Shown here in pieces: positions 1 to 9,735 of a stretch of DNA of 64,000 bases. This DNA comes from Leishmania donovani (taxonomy: Eukaryota > Euglenozoa > Kinetoplastea > Trypanosomatida > Trypanosomatidae): contig NC_018258.1 in assembly GCF_000227135.1 (NCBI RefSeq), positions 27,967-91,966 of the forward strand, given 5' to 3'. How positions within the stretch are numbered: position 1 is the stretch's first letter; each line of letters starts with the position of its first letter. Under the pieces are notes generated by a model. That model searched no databases. It had not been told where the DNA came from and was given only the letters and a program-made list of their open reading frames with translations. The translations under genes and the position numbers were made by a program.

Positions 1-24
1 ACAGGAGCGCCCCGATGGCGCGTA

Positions 25-276
25 TTACTTGGTCATACCGAGTTCGTTACGTGCCATGGCGCCCATCAGCTTGCGCTTCGCCGCGTACGCATTCTGCCGC
101 TCCACGTGCCACTTGCGCCGGCGAATGGAGGTGGAGGCAGGCGAGTACAAGGCGGTGGCTCTCTGATAGGCGGTGGCGTCGTGCTCGTTACGAGCTGCGA
201 AGGCCGCACCATACGCGATGCCGCCCGCGTATAGCTGCCGCTGCAGCTGACGGCGAGCGATTGCCAGACGGAGCAT
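25..276 (-). CDS. Small conserved-looking protein, probably mitochondrial (83 aa)
   Basis: I do not recognise this protein. The reading frame can be extended to 357, but the ATG at 276 is preferred because the protein then begins with a basic, amphipathic stretch (MLRLAIARRQLQRQLYAGG) typical of trypanosomatid mitochondrial presequences. The rest is basic, with a run RRRKWHVERQNAYAAKRK near the C-terminus and no membrane span. Codon choice is strongly GC at third positions, as in the neighbouring genes, which argues for real coding. It is the last gene of the window in the direction of transcription. A small subunit of a mitochondrial complex is possible but is only an inference from size and presequence. 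Confidence 0.6.
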   Translation of the reverse strand: MLRLAIARRQLQRQLYAGGIAYGAAFAARNEHDATAYQRATALYSPASTSIRRRKWHVERQNAYAAKRKLMGAMARNELGMTK

Positions 277-864
277 GAAAGTGATGGTTGCTGATCCTTG
301 TTGAGGCGGAGCCGCCGGCACTACGGAGGTGACGTGCCCCAGCCGTGCGTTCTGCACCGAGCCTGGTGAGTGGAGAGACTAGATGAGAGGAAGAGAGATG
401 GAAACGACTGATGATGATGACAGTGCTAGCGTGCACAAAGAACCACAACCTGGGGTAATACTTTTCAGGGAAGGCGGGACGCATGCTGGCAGAGAAACCG
501 CCGTAGCCCTGCCTCCGTCCCTTCTGTACACATGGCCGAACATACAAATGACGAGTCTGCGTAGCTCACAGAGAGGAGCTGCCGCAACGTTTGCGCTTCC
601 ACGTACCGCACAGCCGCTCCGCCGGCTGAAAGTCGAGCAGCCTCCGCGGGCGGCGGCGCATCGACGATGAGCAGGATGATCTGCTGTTGTGGAGGTCGTG
701 CGGAGCACAGCGAGGCCTTCTATTGTCGAGATTCGGAAAAGGAGGAAGAAAAGAAGGATGCACCCGTCAGCAATGCGCCAAGGCGTTACAGCGACGGCAC
801 CGCCAGCAGCAAGACAGACGCACTTGCTCACGCACCCATGTGGTGCACGAGGGCCGAACCCTCC
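277..864. other. Intergenic spacer
   Basis: This lies between the small mitochondrial-type gene and the FG-GAP gene. It holds overlapping frames on both strands, none with coding character. It should contain the 3' UTR of the FG-GAP gene and the splice acceptor of the next gene. Confidence 0.6.
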
Positions 865-3222
865 CTAAAAGAGGTACTGCACCGCTTCCGGCTCGATGAT
901 TTCATGACGCTTGTGCACGAGCATGAGCGCTGCTGACACGGCCAAGAAGGGCACAATGAGTGTGTACTTGATGGCCGCCATAAAGTGCATATTGAAGCTG
1001 AGGGAGATGGAGTCCGTGAAGGACTGCCCGTTCGGTAGCGTGAGGGCCACGTTCAATGACGAGTACATCCTCTCCAGCGGTGCACGCACCTTCACAATGT
1101 GCGTGCCTGGTTTGTGGAAGCGCTCACGGTAGAGGCGGATGCGGGTGCCGACGGTGATCTCGACGGTGTAGCTGCGTTTGGGAGAGACCGGTCGGGAGTC
1201 GTAGATGGTGAACTCAACGTTGAACGTGTCGCCTTGAATGTCGCGGAAGGTGCGGAAGTTGGGCGATATGGCGATGCCGATGTAGTTCCCACTAGCACTG
1301 AAGCCATTGACCCCCTTGGTTTTGCTGGGCCAGGCGTTCATGGCGGTGTACGGTGTGGACGTCTGGAAAACATAGACGCCACCTTTGATGGTGGTCACGA
1401 CGAGATCCATCTGCCCGTTGCCCAGGACGTCGTCCGCAAGCACCATGGACGAGGACTTCTCGTCGATGTCGATCGTCTGGACACAGCCGGAGGAGCCGCG
1501 CAGAAGGTACACGCGGCCGTTGTGCGACGGCACTACGATATCGAGGTCGTTGCTATACAGCATGCCGTTGAGGTTCAGCAGCAGCGCCGGTGCCACAATA
1601 GAACCGCCTGTCACAATCGGGAAGGACGGGAGCACCGCGCCGTCGGTGCCGCGCAGGGCGTAGATGAGACCTGAGGTGGTGCCAAAGACGATGTCCACGA
1701 CGCCATCGCCGTCGACGTCGCCGAAGGTGAGACGGTCGGCCACGCCGCCGATGACGTCTTTCTCCAACGTGACAGAGCCAGAGGCATTGTAGCACCGCAC
1801 CTTGCCCTCCGTGTCACCGATGCAGATGTCAAGGGTGCCGTCGCCTGTGATGTCCTCCGCTGTAGGGCTAGCGGAGAGGGGCCCGAGCAGCACCGGCCAC
1901 CCATCCAAGGTGTTCCCATCCGCGGTGAAGCCAAACACGAAGCCGAGAGAGGTGCTGACAAACACCTCCATGGAGCGGTCCTCGTCGGCGTTGATGACGA
2001 GCGGGGTGCTCAGGGCGTAGGCGGCGTTGGTGCTGTTCTTGGTAGAGGCGTGCAGCAAGCGAGCCCATCGCGTTTCGCCTGTGACAAGGTTAAGGCACAC
2101 GACCGCCGTGGCGACGAAGTCGTGAGGGTCAACTCCGCCGGCGAACCGCTCCGGCTGCTCCGCGATAACGTCTTCGCCGAAGAAGTAGCTGACATGCAGA
2201 ATGACGTCCAAGTCGCCGTTCTGGTCCACATCGGTTACGACCGGGGTGGAGAGGATGTGCGCATCTACCTTGATCTCATCCTCACCGAAGGCGATGCTCG
2301 TTGCCTGCCGCAGATTGCGGCCCTCGAAGGTTGCCTCGTCAGCGCTGGTAGCCCGCTTCGCCGTCTGGTAAAGCTCTGGATGAAAGAGAAGATCGAGAGA
2401 GGCGCGCGCCTCCGGACTGAGGTGGCTGTTTGGTCCCACCTCCACCTCCGCCTTCTCCCATGGCAGCTCCATCTCGTCGTCATCAATGTCCAATGCGTCA
2501 TCGCCGTTCCACTGGTCCGGCTTGTCCTCGGTCGCGCGCAACTCCGCGCCCTTTGGATGAGTGTCATATTCAACGCTTTTCACAGCCGCCGCCGTCGGGG
2601 CGTGGTGTCGTTGAACGATGGAACTGCGACGCCGCTGATCCAGTACCTCCGTGGAGGTGAGTGTCAGGTCGTCCATGCGGCGCGCTTTCAAGATGTCCTC
2701 GAGAACGGTTCCAGTTTTCAGCGGTGTGCCGGGGCGCACGGTGGCCGCTTGCTGAGGTGGCAGGTTGTCCTTCACCCAGTTCCTCTTCATGGCCAGCGGA
2801 GGCACCTGCAGGTAGCCCTGAACCTTGCCATCCTGGCCGAATACGACGAGCTCCCCGCTGTACAGTGCAACCAGCCAGTCAACCTGACCATCGCCGTTGA
2901 GGTCGACGGGAAGCGGGCTCGCGTACGTTTTCATGCGGGGATGCATGAACGGAAAGCCCGGGATGTCTTCCCCGGTGGGGCCGTCCAGTGCCTCCAGGAA
3001 CTGAGAGAAGGTGGGGATGAGCACTTCCTTGTGGCCGTCGTGCGCCAAATCCACGATGCGCGGCGTGGCGTATACACTGCTGCCCACATGCGCTGACCAG
3101 CCGAGATCTATGCTAGGGTAGCACTGACTCGTACTGTTTGGGACGAGCTGCTCTACATCCTGGGCCCTGGACACCGCGATGAAGAACAGCGCGCACAGCG
3201 CGAGAGAGAAGGGCGCGATCAT
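865..3222 (-). CDS. FG-GAP repeat type I membrane protein, DEX1/integrin-alpha-like (785 aa)
   Basis: This is a predicted secretory-pathway protein with a beta-propeller ectodomain. The ATG at 3222 gives a clean signal peptide (MIAPFSLALCALFFIAVSRA); the upstream in-frame extension lacks one. FG-GAP-type calcium loops are visible: DLNGDGQVDW, DVDQNGDLDV, DITGDGTLDI, DVDGDGVVDI. Near the C-terminus one span (about residues 748-770) is followed by a short tail ending in QYLF. An acidic, low-complexity insert lies around residues 170-310. The layout resembles plant DEX1 and the trypanosomatid proteins called integrin alpha-like, which share the propeller but are not true integrins. Adhesion or glycoprotein-handling roles are inference. 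Confidence 0.85.
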   Translation of the reverse strand: MIAPFSLALCALFFIAVSRAQDVEQLVPNSTSQCYPSIDLGWSAHVGSSVYATPRIVDLAHDGHKEVLIPTFSQFLEALDGPTGEDIPGFPFMHPRMKTYASPLPVDLNGDGQVDWLVALYSGELVVFGQDGKVQGYLQVPPLAMKRNWVKDNLPPQQAATVRPGTPLKTGTVLEDILKARRMDDLTLTSTEVLDQRRRSSIVQRHHAPTAAAVKSVEYDTHPKGAELRATEDKPDQWNGDDALDIDDDEMELPWEKAEVEVGPNSHLSPEARASLDLLFHPELYQTAKRATSADEATFEGRNLRQATSIAFGEDEIKVDAHILSTPVVTDVDQNGDLDVILHVSYFFGEDVIAEQPERFAGGVDPHDFVATAVVCLNLVTGETRWARLLHASTKNSTNAAYALSTPLVINADEDRSMEVFVSTSLGFVFGFTADGNTLDGWPVLLGPLSASPTAEDITGDGTLDICIGDTEGKVRCYNASGSVTLEKDVIGGVADRLTFGDVDGDGVVDIVFGTTSGLIYALRGTDGAVLPSFPIVTGGSIVAPALLLNLNGMLYSNDLDIVVPSHNGRVYLLRGSSGCVQTIDIDEKSSSMVLADDVLGNGQMDLVVTTIKGGVYVFQTSTPYTAMNAWPSKTKGVNGFSASGNYIGIAISPNFRTFRDIQGDTFNVEFTIYDSRPVSPKRSYTVEITVGTRIRLYRERFHKPGTHIVKVRAPLERMYSSLNVALTLPNGQSFTDSISLSFNMHFMAAIKYTLIVPFLAVSAALMLVHKRHEIIEPEAVQYLF

Positions 3223-3653
3223 CGCCCTGCAGCGCACCGCTGGAGAGACGCGGCACGGGTTCAGCAAAGGGAACTATGAAAAAGATGAAGAAAGAAGGAG
3301 TAGGCGCGTGCGTAGGATGAGCTCTCGTCAACGATATGCGCTAGGGCTGTTCGCAAGAACGGAGTGGGATGTTGAGCCGAAAGTGAGAGAAAAGAGAGAG
3401 GGGGGGGGTAGGAGGCGTGGTTTGCGGTCGTGGAGCGGAACGATCGCCCACTGCGGGCGGCCACACCCACAACGAAGGGAGAGAGGAGCGTGGCAGAGAA
3501 GGCTGCATCATCTGCTGCGATGTCGTTGCGTGAACAGGTTCGTATGCGCTGCGGCAAGGAAAGAAAAGAGGCGGTACACTAGAAAGGAGCGCTCAGCAGC
3601 ACAGAAAGGAGGAGGCAGAGGCAAAGCCCAGCAGAGAGGGCGCATTCCGTTGC
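3223..3653. other. Intergenic spacer with purine-rich tract
   Basis: No gene seen. The plus strand at about 3381-3414 is almost pure A/G with a run of G, which is a pyrimidine tract on the transcribed minus strand and a candidate trans-splicing signal for the FG-GAP gene. Confidence 0.5.
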
Positions 3654-4037
3654 CTACAACTTTCGCTCCTTCAAGTGCGCAAACTGCGGCGTGGGTGTGG
3701 CCTTGGCCCGCACCTCTGCCGGAATCAGCCTTCCCTGGCCAACGGAGGGGAGCTCGCCGGCACTCATGCCTTTCAGGTACGGTACCGCGTACGTCCCCAG
3801 CCAGGACCAGAACATCATAAAAGCAAGGAAGAGTTTCCATGGGTACACACGGAGCTGGTCGAGCCTCTGACGCCACGGCAGGGTGCGGTTGTGCCGGATG
3901 CGCTGGCGGTCCTTCTGCAACGCGTGGAACAGATCAAAGCGGTCTTTGCCCTTCTTGCAGCTACTCGTGGCGTGTATCGTCGATCGGCGCGGCGCCGCCG
4001 GTGGCTTCGCGAGCAGCAGGCCGAGGCACCGCAGCAT
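3654..4037 (-). CDS. Small mitochondrial-type single-span protein (127 aa)
   Basis: I do not recognise the family. It begins MLRCLGLLLAKPPAAPRR and then contains many basic residues and few acidic ones until residue 30, which fits a mitochondrial presequence. A region rich in Arg and Gln (LQKDRQRIRHNRTLPWRQR) precedes one hydrophobic segment at about residues 66-86 (PWKLFLAFMMFWSWLGTYAVPYL). The last 40 residues are polar. The start is an ATG with no better alternative. The layout, a presequence, one inner-membrane span and a short tail, is common among kinetoplastid-specific respiratory-complex subunits, but that assignment is inference. Confidence 0.65.
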   Translation of the reverse strand: MLRCLGLLLAKPPAAPRRSTIHATSSCKKGKDRFDLFHALQKDRQRIRHNRTLPWRQRLDQLRVYPWKLFLAFMMFWSWLGTYAVPYLKGMSAGELPSVGQGRLIPAEVRAKATPTPQFAHLKERKL

Positions 4038-4536
4038 GCCGATTCAAGTCCGATGCGCGTGCGGTGTGAATGCGCAATATGCAACCCCGCACGTCTTCCG
4101 TCTCCTCGTCACGGCTGTTCCCGTATGAAGACGTGAATGCGTGTATGTGTGTGTTTAGAGATGTCAGGTGGAGAGGAAGGAGAAGGATGTTGAGGTGGAG
4201 GGGACGAGTAAGGATAGGCGCCAAAGGGCGGTATGTCTCATGTCGGTCGCTTTCGTCAACGTACCCGTGCGGATATCGCGGGTCAACTCACACGGGTGCA
4301 CATCCCTCCCTCTGACGGCAGAGCGCACGAGTGGGCCCCACAGCGCGTCACAGTCTCAGTACGGCAGCGGTTGTACTCAATGAGGAGATGCGGCTCACAT
4401 GGCAGCCACCAAAAAGCTCACCGTGGCGCGCTAAAGCAGCAACACACGAAAGCCGAAAAAAGAGTAGACGCCCCCTCCTCCATCCCAGCCATGACAACGC
4501 GCGAGGAAACCACGCGCCCGCGCCACTTTTGGACCG
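4038..4536. other. Intergenic spacer
   Basis: No gene seen on either strand. Frames here are short or of UTR-like composition. Confidence 0.5.
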
Positions 4537-7014
4537 TCATGACGCCGGGACCGAGTTCAATGGGCCACGCTGCGAGGAGGCGGTGCGCACGTGCGATGCC
4601 ACGTACTGCCGCATTTCATGCTTCCACTTGAGCAGCTCCTCCGCGATACGGCCGTTCTCGTCAATGAGCGTGTTCCGCTCCTCCGCAAGCCGCGTGCACT
4701 CCCTCGTGAGGCGCTCGTTTTCGTCGGAGAGCTGCTGCAAGTCGCTGACGATGCCATCCGCATCAGGGCCGCGATCAGCAGCGACAGCAGGGCCATACTG
4801 AGCCGCGGCACTCATGGCCTCCTGCAGCTGTCCGATTTCCCGGGCATGAGCTTCCTCTTGCGCCATCATGTCCTCCAGCGCGTGCGTCAGCGACGCACAC
4901 TGCCGCTCCGTCTTTTCGCGCAGCTGCTCCGACTGCGCCAAGTTCGTTGACATGCGCTGACTCTCCTGCTGGTAGTATGTGACTGATTCGCGCAACTGCT
5001 CCGCCTCAGTGGCGAGCCGCGCCGCCTCGCGCTCCGCCGCCTCCCTGGCAAGGCGTTCCACCTGCATCTCGTCGCGTATCTTGCGCACGCGGTTCTCCGC
5101 CTCGGCGCTGAGGGAGGCTGTGTAGCGGGACTGCGTGGAACGTCCTTCCTCCTCCATCCACCGCAGCCGCTCCTCCATCTCGACACGTCGCATCCTCTCC
5201 TGCTGCAGCGCGCGCTTGTGATCCTCCTTGGCCGCCTCCAACGTGCGGCGGTTACGCTCCGCCTCGCGCTGCTGCTCCTCGGCGTGGTCCTTCAGCCGGT
5301 CCTGCAGCACTGCCTGCGCCTGCTGCGCCTCACACAGCTGAACCTCATGGGCACGGTCCTTGTCAGCCAGCGCCTTCCTGAGGTGTGCAATGTCTTCATT
5401 GAGCTGTTGTATGCGCTGCTCGTAGTCAGCGCGGTCGCGGCGAGCGGTATCGTTCGCGCCGGCTGCCTGATCAACAGCCTGGCGCTTCGCTTCCACCGCC
5501 GCCGACACCTCATTTCGCATCTGTGTGTTGAGAAACTGCAGGTGATCACGCTGCCGCTTAACCTCCTCCGCCAGCGCCACTGCCCTCTCCGCCTTCTCCC
5601 GTTCGCTTGCCACCTTATCCGCGTACTCGGACTCCATGGAGCGCTGGTGCTGCTCCATCGCGTTGACGTCGTAGAGGAGCGACTGCAGCTGCGTTTTCAC
5701 TTTTTCCATCTCCTTTTGCTTGTCGCTATAGAGCTGCTTGTATTGCTCCGCCGCGGACTGGTAGCCCTCGCACTGCTCTACCGTCTCCTCTATCTGCCGC
5801 TGCGCCGCCTTCAGCTCCGCAAAGGTCGCGTCCAGTGTGCGCTGGAACCCAAGCTGCTTGCTCTCTAGCTCCTTGCGCAGCATGTCGACGGTGAGCTGCA
5901 GCCGCACTGCCTCCGACGCGTCCGCACTACGTTGCACGCCGCGCAGCTTTTGATTCTCCCGCCCGAGGTAGGCCACCTCGTCTTGCAGGCGCGCGTTTTC
6001 CTGCTGCAGCCGCCGTATGCGGGGGTCAACGGACCTGGTGGGCGAGATGTGATTCACCGACGGCCGCGGCAGGCTCTCGCGGAACAGTGTGTTCACGGGG
6101 TTAGGAGCAGCGCTACGCCACGGGCTGAGCTGGCGGCATCCTCGCTGACTGGGCATGCTCATGCGGCGCCGCTCCTCCAGTCGCAGCTGCGCTCGGACGA
6201 GGAGCTCTTCCGTCGCGTTGTCCGCTGCAGACAGCTGCGGCCGTGAGGTGTCGGCAACGCCGTTAGTGCTGTTTGCCCACACTTGCGATGTGGTAGAGCT
6301 CGGAGGTGGTTGCCTCGGTGCTGCCTGGCGCGGAGGAAGCGGCAGTACGTGTTGCACAAACTCGTCGCTTGCTTGGTCTTCGTCGTCATCATCGTGGACC
6401 GGCATCGGGTCCACGCGCGACGCGTGCGCTGTCACGCAGAATGGAATCACTGACGGGGACGAAACGGAGCCCTCGGTCGGCATGGCCAGCGGGGTAGGCT
6501 GCGCTGGAAGGGAGGCGCACGAAAGACGCTCAATCGGTGTCGAGGCGGCTGGAGCTGCTAGCGCTACCGCAGACTCCGCGGCCGACCTCTTGTGCGCCGG
6601 CACGGATACTGGTGGTGCAGATGATTGCTGCTTCTGCTGCTGCGGTGGTTTCTCTGTGGCCCCTGGTTTGACGTTGACGACTGGCGCTGGCATCGGCGAC
6701 GCTGGTGGTGCCCGCTTCGCAACGGCCACGAAGGACGCCTGCTTTAGCGCTGGCGCCAGTGACTTTGTAGGATGCACTGCCGGTAGCGGTGATTCCTCTG
6801 GACGATTGGTGGCCGGCGCCACGACGTTCTCCAAGTGCTGCGAGTGGTCGTGGTCAGACTGAAACGAGATGCTATCCGAGTCGGTGGTTGCCGTGGCTGT
6901 CTTGAAGCTCACCGTCGGCATCACCTTCACGGATGATGATTCTTCTCGTAACTCGAAGTCACTATCCGAGTCCACCTCGTCGAAGCGCTTGACGCGGGTG
7001 GCAGCCTTGCTCAT
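4537..7014 (-). CDS. Large coiled-coil protein (825 aa), function unknown
   Basis: The N-terminal 300 residues are low-complexity, rich in Ser, Pro and Ala, with an acidic patch near residue 10 (DEVDSDSDFE). From about residue 330 to 800 the protein is an almost unbroken coiled coil with heptad-like Leu spacing and many Arg, Glu and Gln residues. A short unstructured tail follows. A basic stretch with several Arg-Arg pairs lies around residues 280-300. No enzyme motif is visible. Proteins of this shape in trypanosomatids are often part of the flagellum, basal body or cytoskeleton, but this sequence offers no family signature. The ATG at 7014 is the first in frame. Confidence 0.8.
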   Translation of the reverse strand: MSKAATRVKRFDEVDSDSDFELREESSSVKVMPTVSFKTATATTDSDSISFQSDHDHSQHLENVVAPATNRPEESPLPAVHPTKSLAPALKQASFVAVAKRAPPASPMPAPVVNVKPGATEKPPQQQKQQSSAPPVSVPAHKRSAAESAVALAAPAASTPIERLSCASLPAQPTPLAMPTEGSVSSPSVIPFCVTAHASRVDPMPVHDDDDEDQASDEFVQHVLPLPPRQAAPRQPPPSSTTSQVWANSTNGVADTSRPQLSAADNATEELLVRAQLRLEERRRMSMPSQRGCRQLSPWRSAAPNPVNTLFRESLPRPSVNHISPTRSVDPRIRRLQQENARLQDEVAYLGRENQKLRGVQRSADASEAVRLQLTVDMLRKELESKQLGFQRTLDATFAELKAAQRQIEETVEQCEGYQSAAEQYKQLYSDKQKEMEKVKTQLQSLLYDVNAMEQHQRSMESEYADKVASEREKAERAVALAEEVKRQRDHLQFLNTQMRNEVSAAVEAKRQAVDQAAGANDTARRDRADYEQRIQQLNEDIAHLRKALADKDRAHEVQLCEAQQAQAVLQDRLKDHAEEQQREAERNRRTLEAAKEDHKRALQQERMRRVEMEERLRWMEEEGRSTQSRYTASLSAEAENRVRKIRDEMQVERLAREAAEREAARLATEAEQLRESVTYYQQESQRMSTNLAQSEQLREKTERQCASLTHALEDMMAQEEAHAREIGQLQEAMSAAAQYGPAVAADRGPDADGIVSDLQQLSDENERLTRECTRLAEERNTLIDENGRIAEELLKWKHEMRQYVASHVRTASSQRGPLNSVPAS

Positions 7015-7694
7015 CGTGCGATAGAGCTACAGACGGAGGATGAGTCGGAGGGGGTATTAGGAGGCGGGGATGGGGAGACCGGTGGAGTCACAGCACTCGG
7101 CGTGCGCGTCTCGGTGCAGTGTGCGTGGTACGCTGAAAAGCGGAGCCGCATTCACGATGCTGCATGGAGTCACTGTGTGGCTACCACTCAATCCTTCTGC
7201 TCCCGTTTCTTCTGGGGTGCGCGGGGAAGACGGTGAGCGATAGCAGAGTATTGAGGTGAGTGGGGTGTGGAAGGGCAGGTGGGAGGGTACGAATAATGCT
7301 CGCCGTCGCAACATCTCGACAGTGGATTTAGAGTGACCGTGTTCGTGTAGAGGCGGTCGAGAAGGCAGGGAAGTGGCATACGACCGCGAAAGAGGGAGAG
7401 CAACGCTCCTTGGCACGGCGAGTTTCATGAGAGCGCGCAGAGATGCAGTGGCGTGTGAGAATTATACGTCGGCAGTGGGCACAACTGTGGTCTCGGTGAG
7501 GGCGAGTACATACCACACGTACATCATGAAGAGAGCAAGCCCCGTGCGTTTGCTACGGCTCGCGCCAAGCGCGCATGGAGTGTGAGCGCACCCGCACACA
7601 CACGCTCCCGCCTCTGCACCGCGTTCTTCGTTCCCCCTTGGAGCGAGTGAAAGCGCAAGGAGGGAAATGCTTCCCGCGAGCACCTCGAAAGACT
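7015..7694. other. Intergenic spacer
   Basis: No supported gene. Short minus-strand frames at 7057-7428 have UTR-like composition (many Ser, Pro, Arg, His) and no domain. Confidence 0.5.
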
Positions 7695-9071
7695 CTAAAG
7701 TGGAATAACCGGAGTTCGTGTGACGGGGTCGCGACTGCGATACAGCAGGACGTAGGCGATGTGAGCTTCTCCGACACCACGCAGCCGCTTCACGTCCTCC
7801 TCCGAGACGGCCGCCACGTGCTCGTCGTCGTAGACGAGCCACTTGTCTGCTTTCTTACCCCAGTAGACGTAGTGGCCGCCGTCCGCGCTGCGGCCCTTGT
7901 GCGAGATGACGCCGCACAGGTCATAGTAGCCGCTCTCATTCTTGAGGGCCAGGGGCACCTTCTCCTCCTCCTGCGGTTTGTCCACTGGCGACGGCTTCTC
8001 CTCTGTGCGGGGGCGGCGGCGCCGCTCCAGCTCCTTGTCGCGCCGCTCGCGGATACCCTCGCGCACCGGCTTCTGTGCCGCCTTGAGCGCTTCGGTGGAG
8101 ATGATGGTGGTGTCGAGAATGAAGGGGAACGTGATAGGCTTGAGGATCTTCGCCTTCTTTTGAATGTCGCCGCGCCAGGAGAAGCGCACCATGTGCACAA
8201 AGACATATTCCGGTGCTTCGGTCAGTTTGCTAACGCGAGTGAACTGGGCGACGTCTTTCTGCAGGGCCTCGCAAGGTGCGGTGAAGCGCTCGTCGAAGGC
8301 GTGCTCGAGCCCCGCCTCGAGCGTCTGCACCTCTCCAGTGATATTGCAGGAGAGCATCGTGAAGGGCACGTCGGACTCCTTGCCCTTGTCAGCCGGGTCG
8401 TCGACGCAGGTGAGAGTCTGATGCAGCTTGCCTTCGAAGAGGTGCGCGTACTTCTTGGGCAGCACGGAGTTTACGGCCTGGAGCAGCATGTTCAGCACCT
8501 CCTGCGAGTCCTGCTGCATGAAGCCGCCGTGCTCGTTGCGCTCACCAAACGTTGGATTTGTCTGCACGAGCGTCGTCCAGAACTGTAGCGGCATCACAGC
8601 ATCCTTGGTGCTCTCCAGCAACTGTAGAACGGCAGCAAGCTGCTGCAGAAGTGCGTTGTCGCCGCGGTACGCCTCGAGCACTTCCCGAATCTCCGGAATA
8701 CTCCGCATCATCTGCAGAGCCGAGTTCAGGTAGCACGTGTTGGCAATATTCTTTAAGCCATTTGAAGTTGTCGCAGTCGCGGTGTAGCCACCTGTCTCAT
8801 TTGCTTCTACAACAGCCGCTTGCACCGTGGGCACCGCTGCAGTGCTCTCCGCTGACCCAATCAGCATCACCGTCTTGCCTGTCACGAGGCCGGCGGCGCT
8901 GAGCGTAGCGTCATCCTTGTTCATGGAGGGCTTTAGGCCCATGAGCTTCTGCTTCTCCACTGGCACCCCGGTCTTGGCTTTGAGGGCCTCCTTGAAGGCA
9001 CCCACCGTACTTCCCAGGTCGACCTCCATCGTGAGGTTCTCCTTACCCCACTTGACTTTGATTTCGGCCAT
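7695..9071 (-). CDS. Ubiquitin C-terminal hydrolase, USP14/Ubp6 family (458 aa)
   Basis: This is a cysteine deubiquitinase expected to act at the 26S proteasome, trimming ubiquitin from substrates at the regulatory particle. The ATG at 9071 opens a ubiquitin-like domain (MAEIKVKWGKENLTMEVDL, about residues 1-75), which in this family docks on Rpn1. The Cys box NIANTCYLNSALQMM is near residue 113, the QQDSQEVL signature follows at about 185, and the His box SADGGHYVYWG with downstream WLVYDDEHV is near residues 400-415, so the catalytic Cys, His and Asp are all present. Length is close to human USP14 (494) and yeast Ubp6 (499). A charged insert (ERRRRPRTEEKPSP) precedes the His box. A frame extension of seven codons upstream begins at a non-ATG codon and was rejected. 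Confidence 0.95.
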   Translation of the reverse strand: MAEIKVKWGKENLTMEVDLGSTVGAFKEALKAKTGVPVEKQKLMGLKPSMNKDDATLSAAGLVTGKTVMLIGSAESTAAVPTVQAAVVEANETGGYTATATTSNGLKNIANTCYLNSALQMMRSIPEIREVLEAYRGDNALLQQLAAVLQLLESTKDAVMPLQFWTTLVQTNPTFGERNEHGGFMQQDSQEVLNMLLQAVNSVLPKKYAHLFEGKLHQTLTCVDDPADKGKESDVPFTMLSCNITGEVQTLEAGLEHAFDERFTAPCEALQKDVAQFTRVSKLTEAPEYVFVHMVRFSWRGDIQKKAKILKPITFPFILDTTIISTEALKAAQKPVREGIRERRDKELERRRRPRTEEKPSPVDKPQEEEKVPLALKNESGYYDLCGVISHKGRSADGGHYVYWGKKADKWLVYDDEHVAAVSEEDVKRLRGVGEAHIAYVLLYRSRDPVTRTPVIPL

Positions 9072-9735
9072 CGTGAGAAGGGGCACGGGCAAATCGTGGC
9101 GGAGGGACGGGGCGAGTAAAGGGGGGCGGAGGGGAGGGGAGAGAATCCAGGCGATCTATGGTAGCGGAACGGGGTGGAGAGCGGGGCAGAGTGCCAGTGC
9201 TTCGCCGCATGAGCGCGTGATTGTGAGCGGCAGCAGTGGCAGTTGTCGAGTTGGATGCCGCATTTAGCACGAGAGGGGTAAGTGAGTGGCGAGTTAATGG
9301 AGCAGCTAAGGTCACGCACGCCTTGAACGCATGGGAGACACGCCCGGTCGCGTGAAATCCGTTTCAAGGGTAGCTGCGTGGCAGCGAATTACCCATCCCC
9401 CTCCCTCACATGCAGCGCAGGATCATTCGTTGCTGCGCGATAATGGCAGATAGAGACAACCAATCATCCTCTCGACGAGATTCATCGCGATAGTCCCACG
9501 AGAAGCAGTGCTCCATTTCGTGCAGTAACGACGTCACGTGTCCGTGTGGGTGCACCGATGGAGCCTAGTTCAGTTTTTCTTGGGCAGCAGCGATGCGTGC
9601 ACACGCTCGTGCAAGCATCGCTGCTGAGAGGTGTTTGCAAAACAAATGCCGGCCGGGCCTGGCGCATACAGAGAGGGGATGCCCTCGCGCCTCCGTGCCC
9701 GCAGAAGCGGTGGCGTCATCTATCCTTTCTACGGG
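9072..9735. other. Intergenic spacer with pyrimidine tract (minus strand)
   Basis: Plus-strand positions 9101-9148 are nearly all A/G, giving a pyrimidine tract just upstream of the USP14-like start on the transcribed strand. This is a candidate spliced-leader acceptor region. No gene is seen in the rest. Confidence 0.5.

Noticed and set aside
2050..3096. Plus-strand frame of 348 aa opposite the FG-GAP gene
   Set aside because: Antisense shadow in GC-rich DNA; no domain, and the minus-strand frame carries clear FG-GAP loops.
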